DNA of 64,000 nt, from positions 127,228 through 191,227 of the forward strand of contig CALFBH010000004.1 in the NCBI GenBank assembly GCA_937951615.1, in the 5' to 3' direction. Shown in pieces: positions 41,181 through 50,115 of the stretch. Numbering within the stretch: the first letter of the stretch is position 1; every line of letters begins with the position of its first letter. A program made the position numbers and the translations under genes. The DNA is from an uncultured Saprospiraceae bacterium. Its GTDB lineage: Bacteria; Bacteroidota; Bacteroidia; Chitinophagales; Saprospiraceae. The notes beneath the pieces are model-generated. The model was not told where the DNA came from. It saw only the letters and a program-made list of their open reading frames with translations, and did not search any database.

Positions 41181-41759
41181 TTACTTTCTCTTCCTCAAGT
41201 GTGGAATTTTTAGCCCATCTTCAGAAGATGTTATCGTCACTTTTAATCTTCTCCCTCTTGTCTCCTCGCGTTTTGCACTCATGATCCACCAGATCGTTGC
41301 TTTCTTGTAAGATGGAGCTAAAGCATCGAAATATGCCCAGGCTTTTTTGTTGGCTTTGATTTGTGCTTCGTAGGCGGCGTCCAACTTCATCTGCTGTTTT
41401 TGCTCGTAGGCATATATTTTTGATTTCCCTTCTTTTCTTTTTTCAAAAATAGCAATACCAGCAGGTTTCATCAAGCCTTTTTGAGTCAATTCTTCTATTT
41501 TTTTGAGATTTACTGCACTCCAGATACTATTTGGACGACGTGGTGTGAAGCGAATGGTATAACTTTTATCATCAATAGACTTTCGGATTCCATCAATCCA
41601 GCCAAAGCAGATCGCCTCATCTACTGATTCCGACCAAGTCATGCTCGGAATTTTAGTCGCTTTTTTATAAAAACCGACTATCAATTCCTTTTCGGTTTCA
41701 TGATGTTTTTCCAGCCATTGACGAAAGTCAGCAGATATTGGAAAAAAATGTGGTGTCAT
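41181..41759 (-). CDS. YdeI/OmpD-associated family protein
   Basis: 192 residues from ATG 41759, since the residues before it look unrelated to the family. RQWLEKHHETEKELIVGFYKK, PSMTWSESVDEAICFGWIDG and YTIRFTPRRPNSIWSAVNLKKIEEL are the family's conserved blocks. It ends with ATIWWIMSAKREETRGRRL. Members of this cytosolic family are linked to tolerance of cationic peptides or polymyxins in some bacteria; the mechanism is unknown. The gene lies 35 nt after the stop of the spondin-domain gene and may be co-transcribed with it. Confidence 0.9.
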   Translation of the reverse strand: MTPHFFPISADFRQWLEKHHETEKELIVGFYKKATKIPSMTWSESVDEAICFGWIDGIRKSIDDKSYTIRFTPRRPNSIWSAVNLKKIEELTQKGLMKPAGIAIFEKRKEGKSKIYAYEQKQQMKLDAAYEAQIKANKKAWAYFDALAPSYKKATIWWIMSAKREETRGRRLKVTITSSEDGLKIPHLRKRK

Positions 41760-41794
41760 ATTGTATAAAATTGGTTGATTTTGGAAGTACCAGA

Positions 41795-42754
41795 TCATTC
41801 CTTAATAATTTGCTGCAAAACTACCGCACCATTATTTAGATTAGTCACACGTACAAAATGTAAACCTACAGGAAGTTCCATAGTATCTATCACGAAGCTG
41901 TCACCCACATTTGTGTGGGTACTGATGACTGTCTCATTGGCGTCCAAAATCTCAATCGTATATTGATCCAATAATCCTGTGAGATGATATAGCTTGCTGT
42001 CAGACGTTGTCAATAATGTCAGACAATCCACAGTAGCTCTAATGCGCGGCGGCAGTGCCGTGAATGTTATCTGCCCCAATGATCCTGGCCCGATCAGTTC
42101 TCCGCTTGCTACCGTAATCAGATGAATATCCTGCTGAGGTACAGATAAGGGTTCTCTGGCGCAGCAGTCGCTCTCTATCACGCTGTTGTCCGAAAGAATA
42201 CCCGAATCGTAGGGAAATAATTCGTGAACGATTTCAGGAATGAACTCCCCATTGGAGTCAAGCATAGAAAGGCTCTCTGTACCAATAAACCAATCGGGGC
42301 TTGGCCCGAGCATAGAAGCCATCGTGACCAAAGGAAAATCCTTACTCACTGTGATGTCAAACCATAAAGACCCACAAGCTGGATGCGTAATCCCATCCGG
42401 ACAAAACCAATGCTGCTGCTGTATCACATATTCGGCATTGCCGTTCGCAATTTCAGCCGCTACCTCCCCAACAAGCAGGTTGGTAACACCATTAATAGAC
42501 ATTTTATCAATTCCTGGCGAAGCCAATGTCCCGACTTCCCAAAATTTGATATTCGCATTATGTGTACCACCGCCCATCCATGAAAAATGGGCATTTTGGT
42601 CAGGCCAGCCGGGACTCGTTGAGTTCCAAGTAACATTTACCTGAACCCTGTATCTCATCGTATCAGGCATGATCTCTTGCTGGGCAAAAATAGACGTGAT
42701 ACAAAATAGAGTGACGAAACACATATACAATTTGTGAACAATTTCCTTTTTCAT
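41795..42754 (-). CDS. Secreted spondin-domain protein with C-terminal sorting domain
   Basis: 319 residues. The signal peptide is KLYMCFVTLFCITSIFAQ. Residues ~33-185 match the F-spondin N-terminal domain: YRVQVNVTWNSTSPGWP, HFSWMGGGTHNANIKFWEVGTLAS, PLVTMASMLGPSPDWFIGT and IVHELFPYDSGI. These blocks, including the MLGPSPDWF calcium/ligand loop, are also known in animals. The last ~75 residues (YTIEILDANETVIS, MELPVGLHFVRVTN) look like a type A T9SS sorting domain. It probably acts in adhesion at the cell surface. Confidence 0.85.
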   Translation of the reverse strand: MKKEIVHKLYMCFVTLFCITSIFAQQEIMPDTMRYRVQVNVTWNSTSPGWPDQNAHFSWMGGGTHNANIKFWEVGTLASPGIDKMSINGVTNLLVGEVAAEIANGNAEYVIQQQHWFCPDGITHPACGSLWFDITVSKDFPLVTMASMLGPSPDWFIGTESLSMLDSNGEFIPEIVHELFPYDSGILSDNSVIESDCCAREPLSVPQQDIHLITVASGELIGPGSLGQITFTALPPRIRATVDCLTLLTTSDSKLYHLTGLLDQYTIEILDANETVISTHTNVGDSFVIDTMELPVGLHFVRVTNLNNGAVVLQQIIKE

Positions 42755-43002
42755 ATTTATATAATTTCAGCGTAAAAAACGCCTATTTCAACGGAATCTA
42801 TAGAGATGATTCAATTATAGGTAATTTGAGAGATGATAGAATGAAGTAAAAAAGAGTGCCCCTTCAAAGTTATTCAATGCTTATACGAATATACATCATA
42901 TCCATCATTTTTCAAAAAATATTTAAGGATAAAACGTTTCACAATTAACAGCAGACTGGGAACTGACCAATACCGACAATAAGTTTTTATAATGACACAA
43001 GC
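42755..43002. other. AT-rich spacer
   Basis: Upstream region of the spondin gene. No clear promoter or ORF. Confidence 0.45.
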
Positions 43003-43032
43003 CTGCCCAAATACTCGTCAGTATTTGGGCAG
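43003..43032 (-). terminator. Terminator of the cysteine-rich lipoprotein gene
   Basis: A perfect 13-bp stem CTGCCCAAATACT / AGTATTTGGGCAG with a CGTC loop lies 30 nt after the stop. Confidence 0.8.
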
Positions 43033-43061
43033 ACTTGGTTTTGTTTTTATTCTATTAGAAT

Positions 43062-43580
43062 CTAGAATCCACCGCTAGTACACCATATCCAGTAGCAGTT
43101 ATTATAACATGCTTGTGGATTTGTTGTAGCGGAACATCCCCATGAGCATCCCACATAAGCACTCCAACATCCCCTTGAATTCACCTCTTCCAATTCATAC
43201 TTTATCGTAATTCCACCAACTTCCGTGATATTTGGATATTTTTCTAACACAACTTCACGCTTCTCATCTACTATATTTGCTAAAGGTAAAATGTCTACAT
43301 CATAGTTTAATAATTCACGAATAGCACCAAAGTCTTCCGCAGCAATATAACGATCAAAAGCTGCCTGATTAGCCTGAATTTTCTCATCCATTGCACTTTT
43401 TGCTTTATTATAGGCTACTATAAAAGCAATAACATCAGCATCCTGCATAATCATTTCAGGGCTTAAATCTTCTATCTGGTCAGTAATAATAGCTTCCTGC
43501 TCACAGGAAATCATAAAAACGGATACCATCAATACAGCGAGCAAGCTGAATAGAATGGATTTTACTTTTAAAATTTTCAT
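43062..43580 (-). CDS. Lipoprotein with cysteine-rich C-terminal tail
   Basis: 172 residues from ATG 43580. The signal MKILKVKSILFSLLAVLMVSVFMISC is a lipoprotein leader; the frame is open to 43646, but that start would bury it. The middle is helical and acidic (VIAFIVAYNKAKSAMDEKIQANQAAFDRYI). The last ~38 residues hold seven Cys among Gly, Trp and aromatic residues (RGCWSAYVGCSWGCSATT; ACYNNCYWIWCTSGGF). I recognise no family. The tail resembles small disulfide-rich or RiPP-like core sequences carried on a larger leader. Confidence 0.75.
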   Translation of the reverse strand: MKILKVKSILFSLLAVLMVSVFMISCEQEAIITDQIEDLSPEMIMQDADVIAFIVAYNKAKSAMDEKIQANQAAFDRYIAAEDFGAIRELLNYDVDILPLANIVDEKREVVLEKYPNITEVGGITIKYELEEVNSRGCWSAYVGCSWGCSATTNPQACYNNCYWIWCTSGGF

Positions 43581-43958
43581 AATCAATGTTTTAAAATGTT
43601 TAATAAAAATTGTGACAAAATAATCATTGTTCCTGCCCTTCTGCAAATCCCGCGGATAACCTGACCGAAGACATGGTCTCTTGTTATTTTTTTGCGGTCA
43701 TCGTAATTACATGACAAATGTAAGGGCTATTTTTTATAGTATTTTTCACACATTTTACATTAAATACCACTAATTAGTGAATTTTTATTTTTATAAAAAA
43801 CTTATAATCAATTATTATGAACTTAAATATCAGACTTAAAACTTATTTATGTTTCCATTATTTCAACATTACCCTAATTATTTAATCAATATTTTTTTTG
43901 AATTTGACATTTGAGTTTGAGTTTGAATTTACATTTGATTTTAACTACTTTTACAAAC
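43581..43958. other. AT-rich spacer with a TTTGAGTTTG array
   Basis: A -7-like TACATTTG lies on the minus strand at 43715-43722 for the Cys-rich lipoprotein. Positions 43899-43940 are TTTGAATTTG/TTTGAGTTTG words that run up to the DUF4440-like gene. Confidence 0.5.
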
Positions 43959-44393
43959 ATGAAAAAATTCCTACTCTTCTCCATCATCAGTCTGCTATTC
44001 ACCATGCCCACACAAGCGCAATCCACCAAAGCCATTCAGGAAGTCAAAAAGCTGTTGAATGCGCAGTCGCAAGACTGGAATACTGGCAATATTGAAGCCT
44101 TTATGGAAGGCTACTGGAAATCGGAAAAACTGCAATTTATCGGTTCAAGAGGTGTAACTTATGGCTGGCAGCAAACGCTGGATAATTATAAAAAATCTTA
44201 TCCCGATGTGGCAGCTATGGGACAATTGACTTTTGATTTGATTGATGTAACAGCGCAAAGTAGGAAGGTCGTCTCCGTGACTGGAAAGTTTATGCTGGCG
44301 CGGAAAGAGTTGGATGATTTAGAGGGGCATTTCTTATTGATTGTGAAAAAAATCAAAGGGAAGTGGCTGATTATTGCGGATCATACGAGTTAA
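43959..44393 (+). CDS. Exported NTF2-like (DUF4440/SnoaL-type) protein
   Basis: 144 residues from ATG 43959; the in-frame upstream extension reads a TTTGAATTTG repeat. The signal peptide is MKKFLLFSIISLLFTMPTQAQ. The NTF2-like fold is indicated by AIQEVKKLLNAQSQDWNTGNIEAFMEGYWKS, GVTYGWQQTLDNYKKSYP and a final strand pair ending in GKWLIIADHTS. Such small cone-shaped barrels bind or convert small ligands; no catalytic residues can be assigned. Confidence 0.85.
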   Translation: MKKFLLFSIISLLFTMPTQAQSTKAIQEVKKLLNAQSQDWNTGNIEAFMEGYWKSEKLQFIGSRGVTYGWQQTLDNYKKSYPDVAAMGQLTFDLIDVTAQSRKVVSVTGKFMLARKELDDLEGHFLLIVKKIKGKWLIIADHTS

Positions 44394-44561
44394 CCAAAAA
44401 CTGCCAGATAGTACAATTATTTAGACGTTAAAATTAAAAAATTAGACATTTCAATAAAGCATTCAATAATAATATCAGTTTATATAACGTTTAATAAAGG
44501 GTATCATCAACTAAGAATCTGTTTATTTTTCACTCAATTATATTTCTACTTGACAGCTATC

Positions 44562-44569
44562 TATATTTG
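44562..44569 (+). promoter_or_regulatory. -7 element of the lipocalin-like gene
   Basis: TATATTTG matches TAnnTTTG. The leader would be about 55 nt. The -33 box is unclear. Confidence 0.45.
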
Positions 44570-44629
44570 TAGTACTTTTATACAAATTCTTTCATTATGC
44601 ACACCCGATACTAAATAAACTAAATTTCA

Positions 44630-45049
44630 ATGGCAAATTTCAAAACTATTTTATTACTAACGATATCTGTAGGCTGCCTCACCATTTACAGTTGTAAAGA
44701 AGATGAAACGCCAACCGTTGATCCCCCTGAAGTCTTGATTATAGGGAAATGGCAATCCGTTTTAAGTCGTGATGACGGAAACGTTGTCACTACAGACAGT
44801 TATACAGAAATGACTTTTAGAGCGGACAATACGGTTACGATTTCTGATTTTGAAAATGATGGAACAGAAATAGAAAGTGTAGAAGATGGCTGGTCTATTG
44901 AAAATGATGACAAAATCATTTTCACGACCGAACCTTCGCTCGACTTGATAGGGATTACTACAGACTCCATGACGGTAGAGTACAATCTTATTGATCCTTT
45001 TTCAGGACAAACTGTTCGTCGTAGCGACGATTATTTGAAACAGGAGTAA
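44630..45049 (+). CDS. Lipocalin-like lipoprotein
   Basis: 139 residues. The leader ends LLTISVGCLTIYSC (lipobox). IIGKWQSVLSRDDGN, the repeated beta-strand pattern YTEMTFRADNTVTISDF and WSIENDDKIIFTT are typical of the lipocalin_4/5-type single-domain lipoproteins of Bacteroidota. Ligand unknown. Confidence 0.82.
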   Translation: MANFKTILLLTISVGCLTIYSCKEDETPTVDPPEVLIIGKWQSVLSRDDGNVVTTDSYTEMTFRADNTVTISDFENDGTEIESVEDGWSIENDDKIIFTTEPSLDLIGITTDSMTVEYNLIDPFSGQTVRRSDDYLKQE

Positions 45050-45051
45050 GT

Positions 45052-45087
45052 GTAAATACAAATACAAACGTCAAATTCAAATTCAAA
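45052..45087. repeat. Inverted copy of the TTTGAATTTG element
   Basis: Reverse complement of the element at 28868-28908, with 29 identical bases. It starts three bases after the lipocalin-like stop codon. Confidence 0.8.
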
Positions 45088-45178
45088 AAACTGTTAATAA
45101 TAAGCCAATTACCTAAATTGAAAGTAGCGTTTAGTCGAGTCCAAACACTTAATCGTATTCTAAAATACAAACTTATTT

Positions 45179-45214
45179 AAAGCTGTCGATATTCATTTAT
45201 TGGCAGCTTTTTTT
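45179..45214 (+). terminator. Intrinsic terminator
   Basis: AAAGCTG / CAGCTTT stem with an 18-nt loop, followed by a T-run. It ends the lipocalin-like transcript ahead of the tyrosinase gene. Confidence 0.75.
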
Positions 45215-45286
45215 ATCGTATCAATTTCAAAACCACACGTCATAACGTGTAAAATGTAAGGAAACAAACTCAAAAACGACTAAAGT

Positions 45287-47146
45287 ATGATTTTAGATGT
45301 GAAAAAGACCATTCAGCTATGTATGCATCTGTTCTATTTAAGCTTAGTTGTATTGGTCATTACTGGTTGCCCACGCCCACCCGAAGACGATGATCCTGGT
45401 CCACCTGACCCACCTGATCCTCCCACAGATACTTCGGTAGACCGTGGTCTGATGCCCGTCATTGAATTTCAGGTCAATAACACCAACTTTTCCAGCGACG
45501 ACTATATCGGCACAGATGCAGTCCCTTGCCGTTTGCGGATTGTTAATCAACTCGATTTTGTAACGGATGTACAGGTCAGCCTTGAAAATGTAGATGGCGA
45601 TAATCGACAAGTTGTATTTTCTTATACGCCCAATGCTTCCCAATCTGGCTTTTTGACACTGATGCTACCTGCTAATGGAGACTGGGCGCAGGTCTATCTC
45701 CGTCCCTTCCAGGGCATACAAAGCAGCAGAGACAAGGAAGCTGTGGTACAAATGACATTGGTCCGTTCCAATCCCGCAGGCGGCCCGCGGCCTGGTACAG
45801 TCGTTGGCAGAAAAGCCATGATGGTCACCAATAATCCACCCAGTTTCAGCAATACGCGAGTAGAATTGGAAATCAATAATACCGCTTCCACTGCCGATGA
45901 TTATGTTACCTGGTCACCTACGCCCTGCCGAATCCGACTCCTGAATGGCAGTAGTAATCAAACGGTAAACCTGCGCAATATGGCAGGTTCTACAGGGCGC
46001 GTACTCTTTGCCTTAGCTGGCACACTCACTCCACACAACAGCACAGCCACCAGCCCGGCACTCAATAATCTCAACCTTCCAGGAAATGGCGACTGGGTGA
46101 ATTTTTATATTGCAGGGCAATTCGGCAGCCCAAGTATCAGCGATAAAGATGCCATCATAGAGGTCACGGATAATACCGGAAATCGACTGGACAGAACTGC
46201 CCTAATGGTACGCATCCGCAAAGACGCCAATAACCTAACGTCTGGCGAACGCGACCGTTTTCTCGATGCCCTCACCACGCTTAACCAGTCAATGGACATG
46301 TACAGCATGTTCAATGACATACATAGTGTTGCTATTCAGGAAGCTCATTTTGGCCCCGCATTTTTGCCCTGGCATCGGGTTTTTCTATTGGATTTAGAAA
46401 GGCTATTACAAATCATTGATCCTTCGGTTGCTATTCCTTATTGGCAATTTGATGAACCTGCACCAAATGTCTTTGACCCTGACTTTATGGGTAGACCTTC
46501 TGGTGGTACAACACCTATATTTACAGTTGGAAATCCGCTGGCTTTGTGGCGGGTGGATGGGCTGACAGGGATTGTCCGGCAGCCTGAGTTTGGACAAAAT
46601 GAAGCTCCGCCCGGCGTCATCAGCGAATTTGCTACACTGGCATTTACTACTCAATATCAGCTTTTTAATAGTACAGTCGAAACGGGACCACATGCTCGCG
46701 CTCATGGCGCGTCTGGTGGCTGGATGGCTGCTATACCAACTGCCGTTCGTGACCCATTGTTCTTTTTACTGCACACCAATGTGGATCGCCTCTGGGCGAA
46801 ATGGCAATGGGTGGAAGGTCGTCTTGATCCAGAATCCATCAGTAGTTTTTCGCCGCAAGGCAGTTTCCCTAGCGAAGCCCTTGCTGTAGCTCATATTGGA
46901 CATTATCAGCAAGACAGAATGTGGCCTTGGAATCTTGTCACGGGCAGTGGCAGCACAGCACTGTCTGATCGCCCTACATCTATACCTGGCGGGCAATTGG
47001 AAGTAGCTTATGGTTTTGAAGCTGCACCACCTGCTTCGCCTGCGATTTACGATATGATTGATTATCAGAGCATTCGTTCCAATACAGGAGTTGCCCAACT
47101 TAATCGTGGGATGGGTTTTGCTTATGATGATACACCGTTTCAGTAA
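45287..47146 (+). CDS. Tyrosinase-family copper oxidase lipoprotein
   Basis: 619 residues. The lipoprotein leader ends VLVITGC, then a Pro/Asp-rich linker. Two related ~135-residue beta domains (VIEFQVNNTNFSSDDYIG...; RVELEINNTASTADDYVT...) precede the tyrosinase domain from ~320. CuA ligands are seen in NDIHSVAIQEAHFGPAFLPWHRVFLLDLE and CuB in TGPHARAHG and DPLFFLLHTNVDRLW. The catalytic core fits phenol/o-diphenol oxidation at the cell surface. The last ~70 residues resemble the cap region of polyphenol oxidases. A lipid-anchored tyrosinase with two N-terminal Ig-like domains is uncommon. Confidence 0.9.
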   Translation: MILDVKKTIQLCMHLFYLSLVVLVITGCPRPPEDDDPGPPDPPDPPTDTSVDRGLMPVIEFQVNNTNFSSDDYIGTDAVPCRLRIVNQLDFVTDVQVSLENVDGDNRQVVFSYTPNASQSGFLTLMLPANGDWAQVYLRPFQGIQSSRDKEAVVQMTLVRSNPAGGPRPGTVVGRKAMMVTNNPPSFSNTRVELEINNTASTADDYVTWSPTPCRIRLLNGSSNQTVNLRNMAGSTGRVLFALAGTLTPHNSTATSPALNNLNLPGNGDWVNFYIAGQFGSPSISDKDAIIEVTDNTGNRLDRTALMVRIRKDANNLTSGERDRFLDALTTLNQSMDMYSMFNDIHSVAIQEAHFGPAFLPWHRVFLLDLERLLQIIDPSVAIPYWQFDEPAPNVFDPDFMGRPSGGTTPIFTVGNPLALWRVDGLTGIVRQPEFGQNEAPPGVISEFATLAFTTQYQLFNSTVETGPHARAHGASGGWMAAIPTAVRDPLFFLLHTNVDRLWAKWQWVEGRLDPESISSFSPQGSFPSEALAVAHIGHYQQDRMWPWNLVTGSGSTALSDRPTSIPGGQLEVAYGFEAAPPASPAIYDMIDYQSIRSNTGVAQLNRGMGFAYDDTPFQ

Positions 47147-47310
47147 CCCAGCCCTTAGGGCTTGCGAAGGGAAGGGAAGGGAGTCTAAATCAACAAACTA
47201 GTGCCATCCGCACTAAATAAAATGGTATATTTTTTTGAATTTCGAATATTCGATATTCAAAAAATAATTGATGTGTAATAAGTCCTTCGATAAATCTCGT
47301 AGAATAAATT
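47147..47310. other. AT-rich spacer after the tyrosinase gene
   Basis: A short GCCCTTAGGGC palindrome (47152-47162) and a GAAGGGAAGGGAAGGG purine run are visible. No gene. Confidence 0.5.
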
Positions 47311-47395
47311 TAGCCACGAATGCACGAATCTTTCATTACGTTTTCCTTACCAATACACGAATTATATTCGTTCTTAATTCGTGCATTCGTGGCTA
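47311..47395. repeat. CACGAATGCACGAAT inverted repeat
   Basis: Perfect 19-bp arms (47311-47329 and 47377-47395) surround a 47-nt centre that holds further CACGAAT/ATTCG words. Confidence 0.9.
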
Positions 47396-47460
47396 AAAAC
47401 AAATACTTCACGCTTTTTCCTCGACAACTACATTTTTTTTACAGAAGTCAAATGTAAAGG

Positions 47461-47492
47461 TTTACATTTAGTTTGGGATTTTGTTATATTTG
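47461..47492 (+). promoter_or_regulatory. Promoter of the LLM oxidoreductase gene
   Basis: TTTA (47461-47464), 20 bp, then TATATTTG (47485-47492). The ATG at 47511 lies about 12 nt after the expected transcript start, so the frame opening at 47481 is not used. Confidence 0.55.
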
Positions 47493-47510
47493 TCGTGCAA
47501 TAGTTCCATT

Positions 47511-48674
47511 ATGCCAACTGATTCTATAAAAATTCGTTCCCCTCATCTTGAAGGCGCAGAGGTTGCCTGGTTTGCACCACTTTGTAATGGAGACGACCAG
47601 TTTTTGGGTCATCATGACATGCGCTATAAAAGCGATTGGAGCAATACTTCTAATGTGCTGCTCACCGCTGACCGACTGGGCTATCGCAATATTTTGTGTC
47701 CGTCTTCTTATCAGGTTGGGCAGGATACGCTGACTTTTGCTTCGGCAGTTGCTCCACTGACTTCCAATATCAATATTCTCGCAGCGATTCGTTGTGGAGA
47801 GGTGCATCCGCCAATGCTGGGCAGGGCGATTGCGACACTCGATCATATCCTTCGGGGACGGCTGACGATTAATATTATTTCATCTAATTTGCCAGGAACG
47901 GATTTGGGTTCGGCTGAACGGTATCAGCGTTCGCGGGAAGTCATTGAGATTTTGAAACAGGGCTGGACACAGGATCATATTGATTTTAAAGGCGAGTTTT
48001 ATACTATACAATTGCCTTCCTCTGCTCCTATGAAAACCTATCAGCAAAATGGTGGTCCGCTCTTATATTTTGGTGGTTATTCTCCACCGGCAGTCGATTT
48101 GTGTGCGGAGCATTGTGATGTCTATCTGATGTGGCCAGAAACGGAAGAACGCTTACAGGAATTGATGAGCAATATGAGCCAAAAGGCTGCTGGGTATAAT
48201 CGTGAAGTAGATTTTGGACTTCGAGTGCATGTCATTGTCAGAGAAACCGAAGGAGAAGCTAAAGCTGCTGCTCGCCAACTGATGACTTACATAGAAGATG
48301 AGAAGGGCAAAGAGATCAGGGAACGTGCTTTAGATGCCAAGTCTTATGGTGTTTCGCGCCAGTCGGAAATCAGAGATATGTCGGATGATGATGGTTTTGT
48401 AGAACCGCATTTATGGACGGGTATCGGTCGGGCAAGGTCGGGTTGCGGAGCTGCGCTGGTGGGTACACCAGATCAAATTGTCAAAAAGATTCATCGCTAT
48501 ATGGATATGGGGATTCGGGCTTTTATTTTCTCTGGCTATCCTCATGCGGATGAGTGTAAATTGTTTGCCCGTTATGTCTTGCCGCAACTCAAGACTTTTT
48601 CTATGCCTATCGCACAAGGACGTATGCCGCTTGGGGAACCTATCACGCCTTTGGCTGGTGGAAAGCGGGTTTAG
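47511..48674 (+). CDS. LLM-class flavin-dependent monooxygenase (SsuD-like)
   Basis: 387 residues from ATG 47511. [85 protein letters not shown] and the insertion-bearing [25 protein letters not shown] follow the alkanesulfonate monooxygenase subgroup of luciferase-like enzymes. SsuD-type enzymes use FMNH2 and O2 to release sulfite from sulfonates. No FMN reductase or sulfonate transporter is nearby, so the substrate is inferred from family only. Confidence 0.88.
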   Translation: MPTDSIKIRSPHLEGAEVAWFAPLCNGDDQFLGHHDMRYKSDWSNTSNVLLTADRLGYRNILCPSSYQVGQDTLTFASAVAPLTSNINILAAIRCGEVHPPMLGRAIATLDHILRGRLTINIISSNLPGTDLGSAERYQRSREVIEILKQGWTQDHIDFKGEFYTIQLPSSAPMKTYQQNGGPLLYFGGYSPPAVDLCAEHCDVYLMWPETEERLQELMSNMSQKAAGYNREVDFGLRVHVIVRETEGEAKAAARQLMTYIEDEKGKEIRERALDAKSYGVSRQSEIRDMSDDDGFVEPHLWTGIGRARSGCGAALVGTPDQIVKKIHRYMDMGIRAFIFSGYPHADECKLFARYVLPQLKTFSMPIAQGRMPLGEPITPLAGGKRV

Positions 48675-48706
48675 TTTATTGGTGATTAGTAACTGGTGAT
48701 TAGTTG

Positions 48707-48754
48707 TATTGATATTGAAGAGACAATTCATGAATTGTCTCTTCAATATCAATA
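48707..48754. repeat. Perfect 48-bp palindrome
   Basis: Two 24-bp arms with no loop (TATTGATATTGAAGAGACAA... and complement), centred on CA|TG between 48730 and 48731. It lies between convergent genes and could act as a two-way terminator despite lacking a T-run. Confidence 0.97.
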
Positions 48755-48772
48755 TCAACATAAATTCTACAT

Positions 48773-49948
48773 TTAAAACATAACAGCTCGCCCTGCTTTG
48801 TGTCTACGCCACAGCCAATACGCACCAATAGCACCCACCAACATAAAACAGGTGGCAATGACTTCTGCCTGACTAAATTCTAGCCCAAATTTATTGTATT
48901 GCGGATTCACGCGGATTTTTTCTATCCAAAAACGTTCAAAGCCATTGAAAATAAGATAGATAAAAAACAACATGCCTGCTACTTTGATGCGCTTACGCAA
49001 AGACCACAGCACGGCAAAAATAATCAAGGCCATGATAATTTCATAAATGGAGGTCGGATAAACACCCGGCATAAGTTGATGACAATACAAACCAGTACAA
49101 CCTTCTATTGGGACACCTTCATTGAGTACATTATTTGCATAATGGTGTGTCCAAGTCCAGTCGGGAAGCCAGGAAAGCCAGTCGGGACGAGCCGCCAAAT
49201 CGCTTTCAATTCCCCAGTCGCCATCGCCTGATAAATGGCAGCCCATTCGACCAATACCATAACCCAATGCGAGAATCGGCGCAGCAGCATCCATAATTGG
49301 CAGGCATTTCAAACCCATTTTACGAATAAAAAAAGGCATCGCAACAAAAGCACCAATCAGTCCGCCATAAATCGCCAGTCCTGAACCAGAGAATAACATC
49401 CCAATCGGGTCAGCTAGTAATTCTCTTGGCGTTTCGATGACTGTAAATATTTTTGCTCCAACGATACCAGAAATGGCAGCGAGGATCACCAGATTGCCCG
49501 CCTGATGGAATGGACGAATATGGAGATCACGCAACTCCGGTTGAGGCAGTTGGTCTTTTTTCTTTTCCCAATATTTTAAAAAGGCAAACAAGCCACCAAT
49601 AAGCAAGCCGCCGACTAAATGTCCTTTCATGGATAAGATGACGGCTGCGGCATCGGCTTTGAGTTCGTCGAAGTGGAAGAAAGAATAGAATCCTTTCGCG
49701 CCCAATATGAAACCAACGAGCGCATTGCCGAGGATTTCCCAGATGGAAGCGGGTTTTCCAAACCATTGCTTGACGGTTTGCCCCTGTAAGAGTCCTTCTT
49801 CTTCTTTTCGTTTGAGCTCCCAGGCGAGTATGATACCGCCTACGACAAAGACAAGTGCGAGGAATAGACCGAAGGTCTTAATGATGGATAAACCGGATGG
49901 ACGGACACCGATGACGGCTTCTACTATATACGAGAAATCTGGATACAT
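48773..49948 (-). CDS. lgt: Prolipoprotein diacylglyceryl transferase-family protein
   Basis: 391 residues, longer than the usual ~270-300. The protein has about eight membrane helices. The Lgt signature region reads ALGYGIGRMGCHLSGDGDWG (GRxGCxxxGD), preceded by SGLAIYGGLIGAFVAMPFFIRK (the GGLxG motif). PTSIYEIIMALIIF and GMLFFIYLIFNGFERFWIEKIRVN follow. Lgt transfers diacylglycerol from phosphatidylglycerol to the lipobox Cys of prolipoproteins, needed for the many lipoproteins in this window. The extra ~80 residues (30-140) form an additional cytoplasmic and membrane segment; some Bacteroidota have this longer form. Confidence 0.85.
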   Translation of the reverse strand: MYPDFSYIVEAVIGVRPSGLSIIKTFGLFLALVFVVGGIILAWELKRKEEEGLLQGQTVKQWFGKPASIWEILGNALVGFILGAKGFYSFFHFDELKADAAAVILSMKGHLVGGLLIGGLFAFLKYWEKKKDQLPQPELRDLHIRPFHQAGNLVILAAISGIVGAKIFTVIETPRELLADPIGMLFSGSGLAIYGGLIGAFVAMPFFIRKMGLKCLPIMDAAAPILALGYGIGRMGCHLSGDGDWGIESDLAARPDWLSWLPDWTWTHHYANNVLNEGVPIEGCTGLYCHQLMPGVYPTSIYEIIMALIIFAVLWSLRKRIKVAGMLFFIYLIFNGFERFWIEKIRVNPQYNKFGLEFSQAEVIATCFMLVGAIGAYWLWRRHKAGRAVMF

Positions 49949-49952
49949 TTTT

Positions 49953-50045
49953 ATTGTGTTGTGGTGTTGATGTGTTGTGGTGTTGATGTCTTACTGTTTA
50001 TTTTCCTGTAACACTATAACACCATCGCACTTTAACACTATTGAA
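49953..50045. repeat. TGTGGTGTTGATG / AACACTATAACACC quasi-palindrome
   Basis: A G/T-rich arm (49953-49988) is complementary in pattern to a C/A-rich arm (50010-50045). It lies directly 5' of lgt, five bases from its start codon. Confidence 0.8.
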
Positions 50046-50115
50046 CTGCAAAAATAGGAAACGCTTGTTAATTGAGTGATTGTTTGGAAAGATTAATGAT
50101 TTTTTAAGTTTTTGT

